NCBI GenBank assembly: GCA_003162425.1
Contig: PMOK01000042.1
Span: forward strand, 1 to 64,000
Source of the DNA: Bryobacterales bacterium
GTDB lineage: Bacteria; Acidobacteriota; Terriglobia; Bryobacterales; Bryobacteraceae
DNA length: 64,000 nucleotides
Direction: 5' to 3'
Positions 17,375 through 26,455 of the stretch are shown here, piece by piece (position 1 is the first letter of the stretch; every line of letters begins with the position of its first letter). Position numbers and translations under genes: made by a program. Under the pieces are notes generated by a model that saw nothing but the letters and a program-made list of their open reading frames with translations, had not been told where the DNA came from and made no database searches.

Positions 17375-20164
17375 CTATTCGACCGCCAGGATCGCGGGCG
17401 GACTGGATACTCCGCCGATCGTAATCACAATGGGAACCGTCGGCGGAGGAGAAAAGAGGTTCGGTATCCGCACGTTGATCTGGAAAACGCCGGATACCGA
17501 CCCCGGCGCGGAACCGGCGTAAGTAACAACTGCATCGACGTAATTTATCTGCACTGAGACGGGCAGCAGCGTAAATTGAGCCAGCGGACTTGTTGGCCAA
17601 ATACCGCCATCCACGCCGGGCGGACTCATTGCTCCTCCTCCCGTGCCGTAGAACGTCACCACGCTTCCCCGTTTTGCTGGATTGGTTGGCGAGTTGGGCG
17701 TGCCGTCCGCGTTTGTTATCGCGGCTAGCTGTGTAGTAGGATTCGCCAGGAAAATCCCGGGGACGGTCTGATTCAATAAGACGGAACCGTTGATGGAAAC
17801 GCCGTTATACGTTACTTCAACGGATGTACCGGGATTGGGCGAGCCGCTGCCGGTTTCCCACGGAACCATCGCGTTGATCTGCTCGGACTGCACGTAGAGC
17901 AACGCGGCCGGTTGATTGCCGAACAATACTTGCACGCCCGCAAGTTCGGTGGGGAATCCGTTAGCGCCTACCTGCGCGTTGACTCCCGACTGCGGACCGA
18001 TGCCTTTGCCGCGCAATGTGACAATCTCCCCGGGCGAAATGGGGCCTTCAGCAAAGCTAGCAGCGTTCTGAATCGTGTAGGCGAGACAGGGAATGCTCGG
18101 ATGGTTTGGATCGTTGATAAGGATATTGGCCACAAATGCCGGGTTGGAAGCATCGACGACGCCGGGAAAGTCGGATGAAGTAGTGACGCCTGCAAGATCG
18201 ATAGATCCGCCACCCAGCGCGACCACCGCGGACGCGCTATCCGCACCCGACCCTCCCAGATAAGTCGCTCCGATGACCGTTCCATCCGGGGCGAATTCCG
18301 CAGCGAAGATGTCGCTCGCCCCTCCGTGGCTACACGCCTGATACGCGCCCGCCGTGGTTGGAAATCCATACGAGGCTCCGCCCACCACATAAGCATTTCC
18401 GGCGCTGTCAATGTCCAGGGACGAAGCGCCATTGATGTAGGTGGAATAAACCAATGCAGAACCGCCCGCATTCAGCTTCGACAGAACGTCCAGGGTGCCG
18501 CCGCCGGTCGATGCCCACGGCGCGGACGGCCCGGTTGGCTGGAAAGCACCTGGGGTAACCGGGAAATCGCTCGCGATGGTCGTGCCAAGTACGATAGCGT
18601 TCCCTTGCGAGTCCACCTTGATTGCCATGCCCCCGGCTTCTGAACTCCCGGTTGAGCCAAGGAAGGTGGAGTAGACCAGGCTAGCTCCAGAAGGCGCGAT
18701 CTTGGAAACGAAAATCCCGATCGGCGCCGGCAGTTTCGTTTGAAAGGCTCCGGGCGTCGTGGGAAAATCCGGCGACGCGGCAAAGCCGGTTACGTAGGCG
18801 TTTCCAGAGGCATCGACAGCGATGTTAGATACTGAGTCTCCGATGTTTGGCGTGCCGCTTCCACCAAGATAGGTCCCGTAAACCAGGGCCGTGCCGGCCG
18901 CGTTAAGTTTCGCGACAACACCGGTGGATCCTGGGTTCGCGCTCGAGGTCTGAAGAGCGCCGGGAGTAACCGGAAAAGGAGCGCCCATAACATTGGTGTT
19001 GCCCACAAAATAGGCGCTTCCTTGCCCATCTATTGCAATTCCATCTACTGCCACCGGGATGTATGTGGAGTACACGAGCTTACTCCCCGCCGGATTGAGC
19101 TTGGTAATGAAACCACTCCCGTTTGGGTTGCGGAACGCGGCGTCGGGTGTCGTCGGGAAATTGTTCTGGGTTGTGCCGGCAAAAGTTGTGCCGCCTATAT
19201 AAACACTACCCGACGAATCTGCGGCGATGGAGCTTCCGCTGTCAAAGCCGTCTCCGCCCAAATAGGTGGCGTAAACAATTTGCCCCATCGCGTCAAGCTT
19301 AATGACGAACGCATCTGGGCACGGAAAGTCACTCGGTCCTCCGGGGCCGATGCTAAAAGCCACGCAAGTCCCGCCGCCATAAGCCGGCTGTACTGCTCCC
19401 ACTGTGGTCGGAAGAATCGACGACGATGTCTGACCAGTGATATACAAGTTCCCCTCTGGATCGCCCGCCATCGCGTCGACGAGAATGAGGTTTTGATCAA
19501 GTGCGAATATTACGGGATCAATGACAATCGGGTGCTTTCGATCATAACGGCCGAGCGAAAAACGAATCTCGCCATCCGCAGCCAGGCGATAGCCGCCGGC
19601 GATGAAAACGCGCTGCCCGTTGCGTTCCTGATAAACCTTCGGCTTCCGCTGGCGCAACTCGCCGGATAGAGTCTCAATTACAAGTTCACCGTTCGCGTCG
19701 AGACTCACCCGCTTGGCATCCCTCCACCGCAGACGGATCTTCGCCGGATCAGCGCCGGGCGACACTTCGAAGTCGAACTCCAGCCCCCTCTGATCGCCGT
19801 AGAACACGCAATCGATGCCCGGATAAAGGCGGGAATAACGAACGCGCCGGTAAGTTGGAATGTCCGTCTGGCTCGCTGTGCCGTGAAAATAATTGTGCCG
19901 TTCGGCCAACGGATCCAGCGCGACGGCCTGCGGTTCGGAGTTCGCGCCGGAAAAACGCAACGAAGCGCCCATTACTGTCATGCCGGAACCGCTCAACAGA
20001 TAATCGCGGGAGTTCCCGCGCGCTACAAATCGAACCGGCGGGGCAGCCTGTCCGCGATTCGGCTCGAAGGCGAGCGGATGGTTCCCGAGACCGGCCGGAA
20101 TGGAATTGCCGGCGGCATGCGCGAACAAGGCGATTAGAAAAGGAGCGTAACGGGGAAGCATCAT
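17375..20164 (-). CDS. Secreted SBBP-repeat protein with TIGR03437-type C-terminal domain
   Basis: Multiple DASGNAYVTGFAASPDFPTTPGAFQT repeats; C-terminal IQNAASFAEGPISPGEIVTLRGKGIGP; start at MMLPRYAPF behind an AGGAGGG ribosome-binding site. Confidence 0.88.
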   Translation of the reverse strand: MMLPRYAPFLIALFAHAAGNSIPAGLGNHPLAFEPNRGQAAPPVRFVARGNSRDYLLSGSGMTVMGASLRFSGANSEPQAVALDPLAERHNYFHGTASQTDIPTYRRVRYSRLYPGIDCVFYGDQRGLEFDFEVSPGADPAKIRLRWRDAKRVSLDANGELVIETLSGELRQRKPKVYQERNGQRVFIAGGYRLAADGEIRFSLGRYDRKHPIVIDPVIFALDQNLILVDAMAGDPEGNLYITGQTSSSILPTTVGAVQPAYGGGTCVAFSIGPGGPSDFPCPDAFVIKLDAMGQIVYATYLGGDGFDSGSSIAADSSGSVYIGGTTFAGTTQNNFPTTPDAAFRNPNGSGFITKLNPAGSKLVYSTYIPVAVDGIAIDGQGSAYFVGNTNVMGAPFPVTPGALQTSSANPGSTGVVAKLNAAGTALVYGTYLGGSGTPNIGDSVSNIAVDASGNAYVTGFAASPDFPTTPGAFQTKLPAPIGIFVSKIAPSGASLVYSTFLGSTGSSEAGGMAIKVDSQGNAIVLGTTIASDFPVTPGAFQPTGPSAPWASTGGGTLDVLSKLNAGGSALVYSTYINGASSLDIDSAGNAYVVGGASYGFPTTAGAYQACSHGGASDIFAAEFAPDGTVIGATYLGGSGADSASAVVALGGGSIDLAGVTTSSDFPGVVDASNPAFVANILINDPNHPSIPCLAYTIQNAASFAEGPISPGEIVTLRGKGIGPQSGVNAQVGANGFPTELAGVQVLFGNQPAALLYVQSEQINAMVPWETGSGSPNPGTSVEVTYNGVSINGSVLLNQTVPGIFLANPTTQLAAITNADGTPNSPTNPAKRGSVVTFYGTGGGAMSPPGVDGGIWPTSPLAQFTLLPVSVQINYVDAVVTYAGSAPGSVSGVFQINVRIPNLFSPPPTVPIVITIGGVSSPPAILAVE

Positions 20165-20218
20165 CCCTCCTGAGAGGTCGAAAAAGGGCGCGGATGAAAG
20201 GAGTCTATCACATCCCCC

Positions 20219-20266
20219 GTAGCGCGAGCCTCCGGCTTGCCTGGACAAGCCGGAGGCTTGTCCTAC
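20219..20266. repeat. Family C palindromic repeat, copy 1
   Basis: GTAGCGCGAGCCTCCGGCTTGCCTGGACAAGCCGGAGGCTTGTCCTAC; second copy at 26825. Confidence 0.88.
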
Positions 20267-20294
20267 ATGGTCAATGGATTTATGTATTCTAACT

Positions 20295-21146
20295 ATGTAC
20301 TCCATGGGCGCAACTCCACGAACCTTGCTCGTTGTCGACGACGATCCGTCCATTCACGAACTGATCGGCGCGATGCTCGCGGGCAAAGGCTGGGAACTGG
20401 ACCGCGCAAATAGCGGCGAGGAAGCTCTTGCGCGCCTCGATGCCCACGCCTACGATCTGGTGCTGTCCGACATCTTGATGCCCGGCATGGATGGGCTCAC
20501 TTTGCTCGGCCACATGCGGAATCGCGACCCTAATGCACGCATCCTTGTAATGACCGTCAAGAACACGTCCAGCCACATCCTGGAATCTCTGCGGCACCAG
20601 GCTACCGCTTACATCGCCAAACCCTTCGATCGCGACCTTTTGCTCGGAACGCTGGAGAACGCGCTATCCACCACCGTCCACCAGGACGACATCAAGGTAA
20701 TTTCCGACAAACCCAATTGGATATCGCTCGAAATCCGCTGCAAGCTGACCACCGCCGAACGCCTCACCCAGTTCATGCGCGAGCTGCCCAGCGACTTAAA
20801 GCCGGAAGAGCGCGAGCAGATCGCAATCGCCTTCCGGGAATTGCTAATGAACGCTATCGAGCACGGCGGCCGCCTGGACCCGGAGAAGATCGTCGATCTG
20901 AGCTACATCCGAACCGCCCGCTGCATCGTTTACTATATCCGCGACCCCGGCGAAGGCTTCTCGATGGATAACCTGGCCCACGCCGCCGTTGCCAACACTC
21001 CCGATGATCCCTTGCACCATGTCGAGCTGCGCGAGCAAACTGGAACCCGGCCGGGCGGATTCGGTTTGCTCCTGACACAGAGCTTCGCTGACGAGCTGAT
21101 CTACAGCGCGAAGGGAAACGAAGTGATCCTCATAAAGTATCTTTAG
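20295..21146 (+). CDS. Response regulator receiver fused to RsbW-like HATPase domain
   Basis: REC: VVDDDPSIHELIG, LVLSDILMPGMDG, IAKPFD; ATPase: FRELLMNAIEHGG, DPGEGF, RPGGFGLLL. Confidence 0.87.
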   Translation: MYSMGATPRTLLVVDDDPSIHELIGAMLAGKGWELDRANSGEEALARLDAHAYDLVLSDILMPGMDGLTLLGHMRNRDPNARILVMTVKNTSSHILESLRHQATAYIAKPFDRDLLLGTLENALSTTVHQDDIKVISDKPNWISLEIRCKLTTAERLTQFMRELPSDLKPEEREQIAIAFRELLMNAIEHGGRLDPEKIVDLSYIRTARCIVYYIRDPGEGFSMDNLAHAAVANTPDDPLHHVELREQTGTRPGGFGLLLTQSFADELIYSAKGNEVILIKYL

Positions 21147-21171
21147 CGACAAGAGAACAGGCAGGAACCAT

Positions 21172-21810
21172 ATGAACCCAAGCTCCTCACATGACGGCGT
21201 AGAAGCGAACCAGAATATTTCTCCGGAAATGACACATCCAAGTTATCGCGACCAGCCGCCGGAGTCGCACACCGAGCCGCCTTCGCACGATAGCGGGACG
21301 GGCAACATCGACAAGATCCGTGACATCATTTTCGGAACCCACATGCGGGATTACGAGCAGCGCTTTGCACGGCTCGAAGAAACGCTGAAAAAAGAATCTC
21401 TGGATATTCGCGAGACAACCCGGCGCCATCTGGAAGCGCTGGAGGCTTTTGTCCATAAAGAGCTGACGGCGTTGGAAGGCCGGCTCAACATCGAACGCGA
21501 TGAACGGGCGGAGAGCCAAGGCCGGCTATCGGCCGACCTCGCGACGCACTCTTCATCCCTCTTCAAGAAGATTGGCGAGGTGGAGAACCAGGAAGCTCAA
21601 GCTAAGCGCGAGATCCGCAATGATCTGCTCCAGCAATCCAAGGAACTGACTGAAGCCATCCGCGCCAAGGGTGAGGAACTGGTGGCCCTGCTGGAGCGCC
21701 GTTCTCAGGAGCTTCAACACCAGAAGACCGATCGCGCCGCGTTGGCCAGCCTTTTCTCCGAGGTGTCGCTGCGGCTGACCGATCAGTTCAAGGTGACGGG
21801 CGCGGACTAG
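21172..21810 (+). CDS. Coiled-coil protein, hypothetical
   Basis: KIRDIIFGTHMRDYEQRFARLEETLKKE followed by long charged heptad-like helix. Confidence 0.75.
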   Translation: MNPSSSHDGVEANQNISPEMTHPSYRDQPPESHTEPPSHDSGTGNIDKIRDIIFGTHMRDYEQRFARLEETLKKESLDIRETTRRHLEALEAFVHKELTALEGRLNIERDERAESQGRLSADLATHSSSLFKKIGEVENQEAQAKREIRNDLLQQSKELTEAIRAKGEELVALLERRSQELQHQKTDRAALASLFSEVSLRLTDQFKVTGAD

Positions 21811-21826
21811 TTCCCTTCCTCGGATC

Positions 21827-23395
21827 ATGCCCACCGACGGTGCAGCCAAGCGCCCAGCCGCGGACGATCAGCCGCTGGCGGAGCTGCGCGCGATCCTGCT
21901 GGGGCCGGACCGCGCAGCTTGGGAGAGCATGCGCCAGCGCCTGGACAATCCCTCGCGGCGCGCCGAAGACGTTGCCAGCGTATTGGCGGAGGCCGTCCGC
22001 CTGCGCTCCGATGCCAAGCTCCGACGCGCGCTGCAGCCACTTCTCGAGGAAGCTCTCCAGCTCTCCGTGCAATCCAATCCACGCATGCTGGCCGACGCGC
22101 TATTTCCGATTTTCGGCAAAGCCATTCGCAAAGCTATCACTGCCGAACTGGATGGAATGCTGCAATCGCTCAGCCATACGCTGGAGCAGAGATTTTCATG
22201 GCGCAGCTTGCGATGGCGATGGGAGTCCATCCGGACCGGGAAGCCGTACGCCGAGATTGTTCTCCTGCGCAGCCTGCTGTACCGCGTGGAACAGGTGTTC
22301 CTGATTCATCGCAAGACTGGCTTGCTGCTGCAGCATGCAGCGACGGACGCCGCTGAAACAAAGGATCCGGAAATGGTTTCCGGAATGCTGACCGCAATCC
22401 AGGATTTCGTTCGGGATTCCGTTAGCGTAGCCGAGGGGGAAAATCTGGAAACGGTTCGCATGGGAGACATCGGAATGGTGCTCACCTACGGCCCGGACGC
22501 GATCCTATCCGGTTTTGTGCGCGGCGTTGCGCCCCGCAATTTGAGCCGCGTATTTCAGGACACTCTGGACACCATCGAACGGGAGAAGGCCGAGGCGCTC
22601 CATTCGTTCACGGGCGAAACGTCTGAGTTTGACAGTTGCCGTCCGCGATTGGAAGCATGTCTGGCCGGCCAAGGAAAACCCGGCGAGCGGAAGGCCACAT
22701 CCCGGATGGCCGGCGCGCTTCTCTTCGGATTACCGGCGCTCGTAATCATCGCGCTGGCCGGCTGGTGGATTTATTCGGCGGCGGTGGAGCGCCGGTGGTC
22801 GAACTTCGCTCATCGCTTGAGTAGCGAGCCAGGCATCGTGCTGACCAGTTTCGAAAAGCGAGGCGGAACGCATTATCTTGCCGGACTGCGTGATCCTTTG
22901 GCGGCCGATCCCGCGGCGCTGCTCTATGCCGAGGGCCTGCCCTCTGACAAGGTCACGTTCCATTTTGAGGAATACCATTCGCTGCAGCCCAGCTTCGCGG
23001 CTCAACGCCGGCTAGTGGAGCTGAAGGAAGAGCTCCAGAGACGCGCGTTCCGCTTTCCGACTGGCAGTTCGGCAATCCCTCCCGAACAGCGATTCCTGCT
23101 GGACGACGTTGCGGCCCAAATCCTTTCGCTCATCAAGGCAGCTTCGGCGCTCGGCCGGACCATCCAGATAGAAGTTCGCGGCAATCACGACCCCGCCGGA
23201 ACGGAGCAGCTCAACTCCATGCTGGCGCGTTCGCGCGCGCAGAACGTCGAGGCTGCGCTGATTTCACTCGGTGTGCCCGCCGCCCGCTTGGCCGCGGTTC
23301 CAGAGGATAAAGAACGGGAGACGTGCGCGGCCGTCAAGGAAGAAGAGCGCCTGTTTTGCCGCAGCGCGTCGTTTCGAGTCATCGGCGTCCCGTGA
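21827..23395 (+). CDS. Membrane-anchored protein with cytoplasmic N-terminal domain, one TM helix and OmpA-like C-terminal domain
   Basis: TM segment GALLFGLPALVIIALAGWWIYSAA; OmpA-like IQIEVRGNHDPAGTEQLNSMLARSRAQNVEAALISLGVPAARL. Confidence 0.83.
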   Translation: MPTDGAAKRPAADDQPLAELRAILLGPDRAAWESMRQRLDNPSRRAEDVASVLAEAVRLRSDAKLRRALQPLLEEALQLSVQSNPRMLADALFPIFGKAIRKAITAELDGMLQSLSHTLEQRFSWRSLRWRWESIRTGKPYAEIVLLRSLLYRVEQVFLIHRKTGLLLQHAATDAAETKDPEMVSGMLTAIQDFVRDSVSVAEGENLETVRMGDIGMVLTYGPDAILSGFVRGVAPRNLSRVFQDTLDTIEREKAEALHSFTGETSEFDSCRPRLEACLAGQGKPGERKATSRMAGALLFGLPALVIIALAGWWIYSAAVERRWSNFAHRLSSEPGIVLTSFEKRGGTHYLAGLRDPLAADPAALLYAEGLPSDKVTFHFEEYHSLQPSFAAQRRLVELKEELQRRAFRFPTGSSAIPPEQRFLLDDVAAQILSLIKAASALGRTIQIEVRGNHDPAGTEQLNSMLARSRAQNVEAALISLGVPAARLAAVPEDKERETCAAVKEEERLFCRSASFRVIGVP

Positions 23396-23400
23396 CGCGA

Positions 23401-23437
23401 ACTCTCCTTACAGAGCTCGCGACCGTGAGGGAGTTGC
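23401..23437 (-). repeat. Family G repeat, intergenic copy (diverged)
   Basis: Reverse complement contains CTCCCTCACGGTCGCG as in the copy at 10428. Confidence 0.6.
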
Positions 23438-23476
23438 CATGGGCCTGCTGGCCGACCAAAGGTGATGAAGACGCCC

Positions 23477-23588
23477 GTGGCGCACGCACTCCTCGGTGCC
23501 GCGTTCACACTCGTGTGAACGCCTTGGGCTCGGTCGCTACGGGTGTTCGCAAGAGTGCGAACACGGCACGCAGGAGTGCGTGCGCCAC
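23477..23588 (+). repeat. Family B nested palindromic element, copy B2
   Basis: GTGGCGCACGCACT...GTGCCGCGTTCACACTCGTGTGAAC...GTTCGCAAGAGTGCGAACACGGCACGCAGGAGTGCGTGCGCCAC. Confidence 0.92.
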
Positions 23589-23615
23589 GGGTATCTTCAA
23601 CGGAGTCGGTGCACG

Positions 23616-24131
23616 ATGTTGAAGAAGAAAATCTGCATGGTGGGCCAGTTCGGCGTCGGAAAAACCAGCCTGGTTCGCCGTTTCGTGGACAGCATTTTCG
23701 ATGAGCGCTACCTCACTACGATCGGCGTCAAGATCGACCGCAAGGACGTCAGCGTCGATGGCAAATCTCTCACGCTGATGCTTTGGGATCTGGCTGGCGA
23801 GGACGATCTCGCGCAACTCAACGTGTCCCATCTACGCGGGGCGTCCGGTTATATTCTGGTAGCCGACGGCTGCCGCGCCTCCACGCTCGAAAAAGCGGCC
23901 GAGCTGCAACAACGGATCACACAAACGCTGGGTCCGATACCATTCGTTCTGGTTGTGAATAAGGCTGATCTACGTGACCAGTGGGAAGTGCAAAGCTCAC
24001 AGGTGGCACAATACGGTTGGCCCACTTTTGAAACCAGCGCCAAAGCCGGAAGCGGTGTGGAAGAAATGTTCCTTGGGCTGGCCGCGATATTGATCCGCAG
24101 CCATGCGGCGAGCGAGGCTCCCGGCCAGTGA
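23616..24131 (+). CDS. Rab/Ras-like small GTPase
   Basis: G1 GQFGVGKTS, switch I DERYLTTIGVKI, G3 WDLAGED, G4 NKAD, G5 TSAK. Start moved downstream of repeat B2. Confidence 0.92.
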   Translation: MLKKKICMVGQFGVGKTSLVRRFVDSIFDERYLTTIGVKIDRKDVSVDGKSLTLMLWDLAGEDDLAQLNVSHLRGASGYILVADGCRASTLEKAAELQQRITQTLGPIPFVLVVNKADLRDQWEVQSSQVAQYGWPTFETSAKAGSGVEEMFLGLAAILIRSHAASEAPGQ

Positions 24132-25975
24132 GCCCCTCAGCCCACTTGGATCTGCTGGCCGCGCTCGGCTATGCCGTGTTCGAGCAATCGACCGATGGAT
24201 CGTTCCATTCATTGGGAGACGCTCCTGAATGGCTCCCGGCCGGTTCCCTCATGGAAGCCTTCCCATTCCTTGAGGTTTTCCTTCCGGATGCCGAAGCGTT
24301 TTGGGCTGATCCTGCTCGGGACCATTCCACGCTTCCTTCTGACTTCTGGACACAGACGGACGCCCGTGGGAACAATCTGCACTTCTGCGCAATTGCAGTT
24401 GCCGGGGAGCAGAAGCTTCTACTCATCGAACGCACTCGGCTTCGTTTTGAGCAAACGCAGGCCTTCGTGCAATACGCGCACCAGACAAAGCTGGCGCACG
24501 ACGAAATCGCCCGGCTGGGCCGTGAACTACAGCGTGCCACTGAGGCCAAAAGCGAGTTTCTGGCTCGCATGAGCCATGAGATCCGGACACCGATGAACGC
24601 TCTGCTGGGCGTTGCTGAGTTGCTTTCGGAAACTCCGTTGAATGCCGAACAGGGTGAGTATGTGCGCATCTTCCGGCGCGCCGGCGATAATCTGCTGAAC
24701 GTCATCAACGACATTCTGGACTTCTCGAAGATCGAAGCCGGTCAGGTAGAACTCGAATACATCGCATTCGACCTCGCCGATGTCGTCCAAGAAGCGATCG
24801 AGATCATCGGAGTCCGGGCGCGCGCCAAGGGCCTTTGCTTGAACTCCGACATTCGGCCGGAAGTTCCGCCGCGTTTGATGGGTGACCCCGGCCGCCTGCG
24901 GCAGATTCTCCTGAACCTGCTGAGCAACGCCGTCAAATTCACGGATCGCGGGGGAATCACCGTGCGGGTGAAACCCGATGCGGACCAGCCCGCGCCGTGT
25001 ACGCTTCATTTCACGGTCCGCGATACAGGTGTCGGAATTCCGTTCGATCGCGTCTCCACCATCTTCGACAGTTTCACGCAGGCAGATGCCTCCACAACGC
25101 GGAAATATGGCGGCACAGGCCTGGGATTGGCGATCTCCAAGCGGTTCGTCGAGCTGATGGGTGGACGAATTTGGGCCGAAAGCACGCCCGGCGATGGTAG
25201 CACTATCCACTTCACGGCGCGCTTCTCGGTCGCCGAAACAACCACGGCACTGGAAGCCCGCGCCCCGAAAGCAACCGCTCCGGCCGCTCTCGCAAATCGT
25301 GCTTTGCGAATTCTCCTGGCGGACGACTCGGAAGACAATCGTTTTCTGGTGCGCGGATATCTGCGAGACACAGGCTGCGTGATTGACGAAGTGACGAATG
25401 GTGCGGAAGTGGTGGAGAAGTTCAAGGGCGGCGCTTACGATATGGTCCTAATGGACGCGGAGATGCCCGTGATGGATGGCTATTCGGCCACTCGCGCAAT
25501 GCGGGCGCTAGAAAGCGAGCGCACAGGCCCGCCGACACCTATACTCGCTCTGACGGCGCACGCTCTGAAGGAAGCGAGAGACCGAAGCATCGAGGCAGGC
25601 TGTACCGACCATCTGACGAAGCCGATCACGAAAACGGCGTTGCTGGAAGCGGTCCACCGGTATGCACCAGAGCATCCGAACGCCGGACGAATCCATGTTG
25701 CGGTGGAATCCTGGCTCAAACCGGTAATTCCCGCATATCTCGAAAAGCGCAGAGGCGATGTCGCAAAGCTGCGATTCGCGCTCGATCAGGGCGACTATGC
25801 CACCATCCGCACATTGGGTCACCAGATGGCCGGTTCCGGCGCGGGCTATGGGTTCGCGGAGATTACTGAGATCGGCGGCACGCTTGAAGAATCAGCGCTG
25901 GCCGGAGATGCCGCGCGAATTCGCGATGGAGTGGACGCGCTGGATCGGTACTTGAACAACATCGTAACCGAGTAG
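24128..25975 (+). CDS. Hybrid histidine kinase: HisKA-HATPase-REC-Hpt
   Basis: FLARMSHEIRTPMNALLG; RQILLNLLSNAVKFTD; REC MVLMDAEMPVMDG; Hpt IRTLGHQMAGSGAGYGF; overlaps the GTPase stop. Confidence 0.92.
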   Translation: MSPSAHLDLLAALGYAVFEQSTDGSFHSLGDAPEWLPAGSLMEAFPFLEVFLPDAEAFWADPARDHSTLPSDFWTQTDARGNNLHFCAIAVAGEQKLLLIERTRLRFEQTQAFVQYAHQTKLAHDEIARLGRELQRATEAKSEFLARMSHEIRTPMNALLGVAELLSETPLNAEQGEYVRIFRRAGDNLLNVINDILDFSKIEAGQVELEYIAFDLADVVQEAIEIIGVRARAKGLCLNSDIRPEVPPRLMGDPGRLRQILLNLLSNAVKFTDRGGITVRVKPDADQPAPCTLHFTVRDTGVGIPFDRVSTIFDSFTQADASTTRKYGGTGLGLAISKRFVELMGGRIWAESTPGDGSTIHFTARFSVAETTTALEARAPKATAPAALANRALRILLADDSEDNRFLVRGYLRDTGCVIDEVTNGAEVVEKFKGGAYDMVLMDAEMPVMDGYSATRAMRALESERTGPPTPILALTAHALKEARDRSIEAGCTDHLTKPITKTALLEAVHRYAPEHPNAGRIHVAVESWLKPVIPAYLEKRRGDVAKLRFALDQGDYATIRTLGHQMAGSGAGYGFAEITEIGGTLEESALAGDAARIRDGVDALDRYLNNIVTE

Positions 25976-25978
25976 CAG

Positions 25979-26062
25979 TGTCCCCTTGCTCACGCGCGGG
26001 GCTACCTCGGACCGCTTTGTCGTCGGGCATGGGATGTAGCCCCGCGCATGAGCAAGGGGACA
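25979..26062. repeat. Family D palindromic repeat, copy 1
   Basis: TGTCCCCTTGCTCACGCGCGGGGCTAC ... GTAGCCCCGCGCATGAGCAAGGGGACA. Confidence 0.9.
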
Positions 26063-26080
26063 GTCCGCTATCATACCGGC

Positions 26081-26449
26081 ATGGCCTTCGAGAACAGCCT
26101 TGCCCTGCGGGTGGTTCGAAAACATCGCGACGGAGTAACGGTCGACTTTCCGCTGCGTGAGGAATTTCTGAACGGCAATGGTGTGCTGCATGGCGGAGTC
26201 ATCGCCGCCATCGCGGACGAAGCCGCCTGGCATGCCTTGGTTCATGCGCATCAAGGCCATCGCGAAATGACCACTACCGAGCTAAAGGTGAATTATCTAC
26301 GTCCCATGGCAGGGAAAAAGGTGGTGGCGCGAGTTTACGTGCTCCGCGCAGGGAAAAAACTCTCCGTGACGCGGGTGGATTTGCTGGATGCGCAAAGGCG
26401 CCTCTCCGCGATTGCAATCGTCACCTACATGCTGCTCCCGGCCAAGTGA
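26081..26449 (+). CDS. PaaI-family hotdog thioesterase
   Basis: LNGNGVLHGGVIAAIADEAAWHA; TTTELKVNYLRP. Start moved from 26048, which lies in repeat D1. Confidence 0.88.
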   Translation: MAFENSLALRVVRKHRDGVTVDFPLREEFLNGNGVLHGGVIAAIADEAAWHALVHAHQGHREMTTTELKVNYLRPMAGKKVVARVYVLRAGKKLSVTRVDLLDAQRRLSAIAIVTYMLLPAK

Positions 26450-26455
26450 ACGCTC

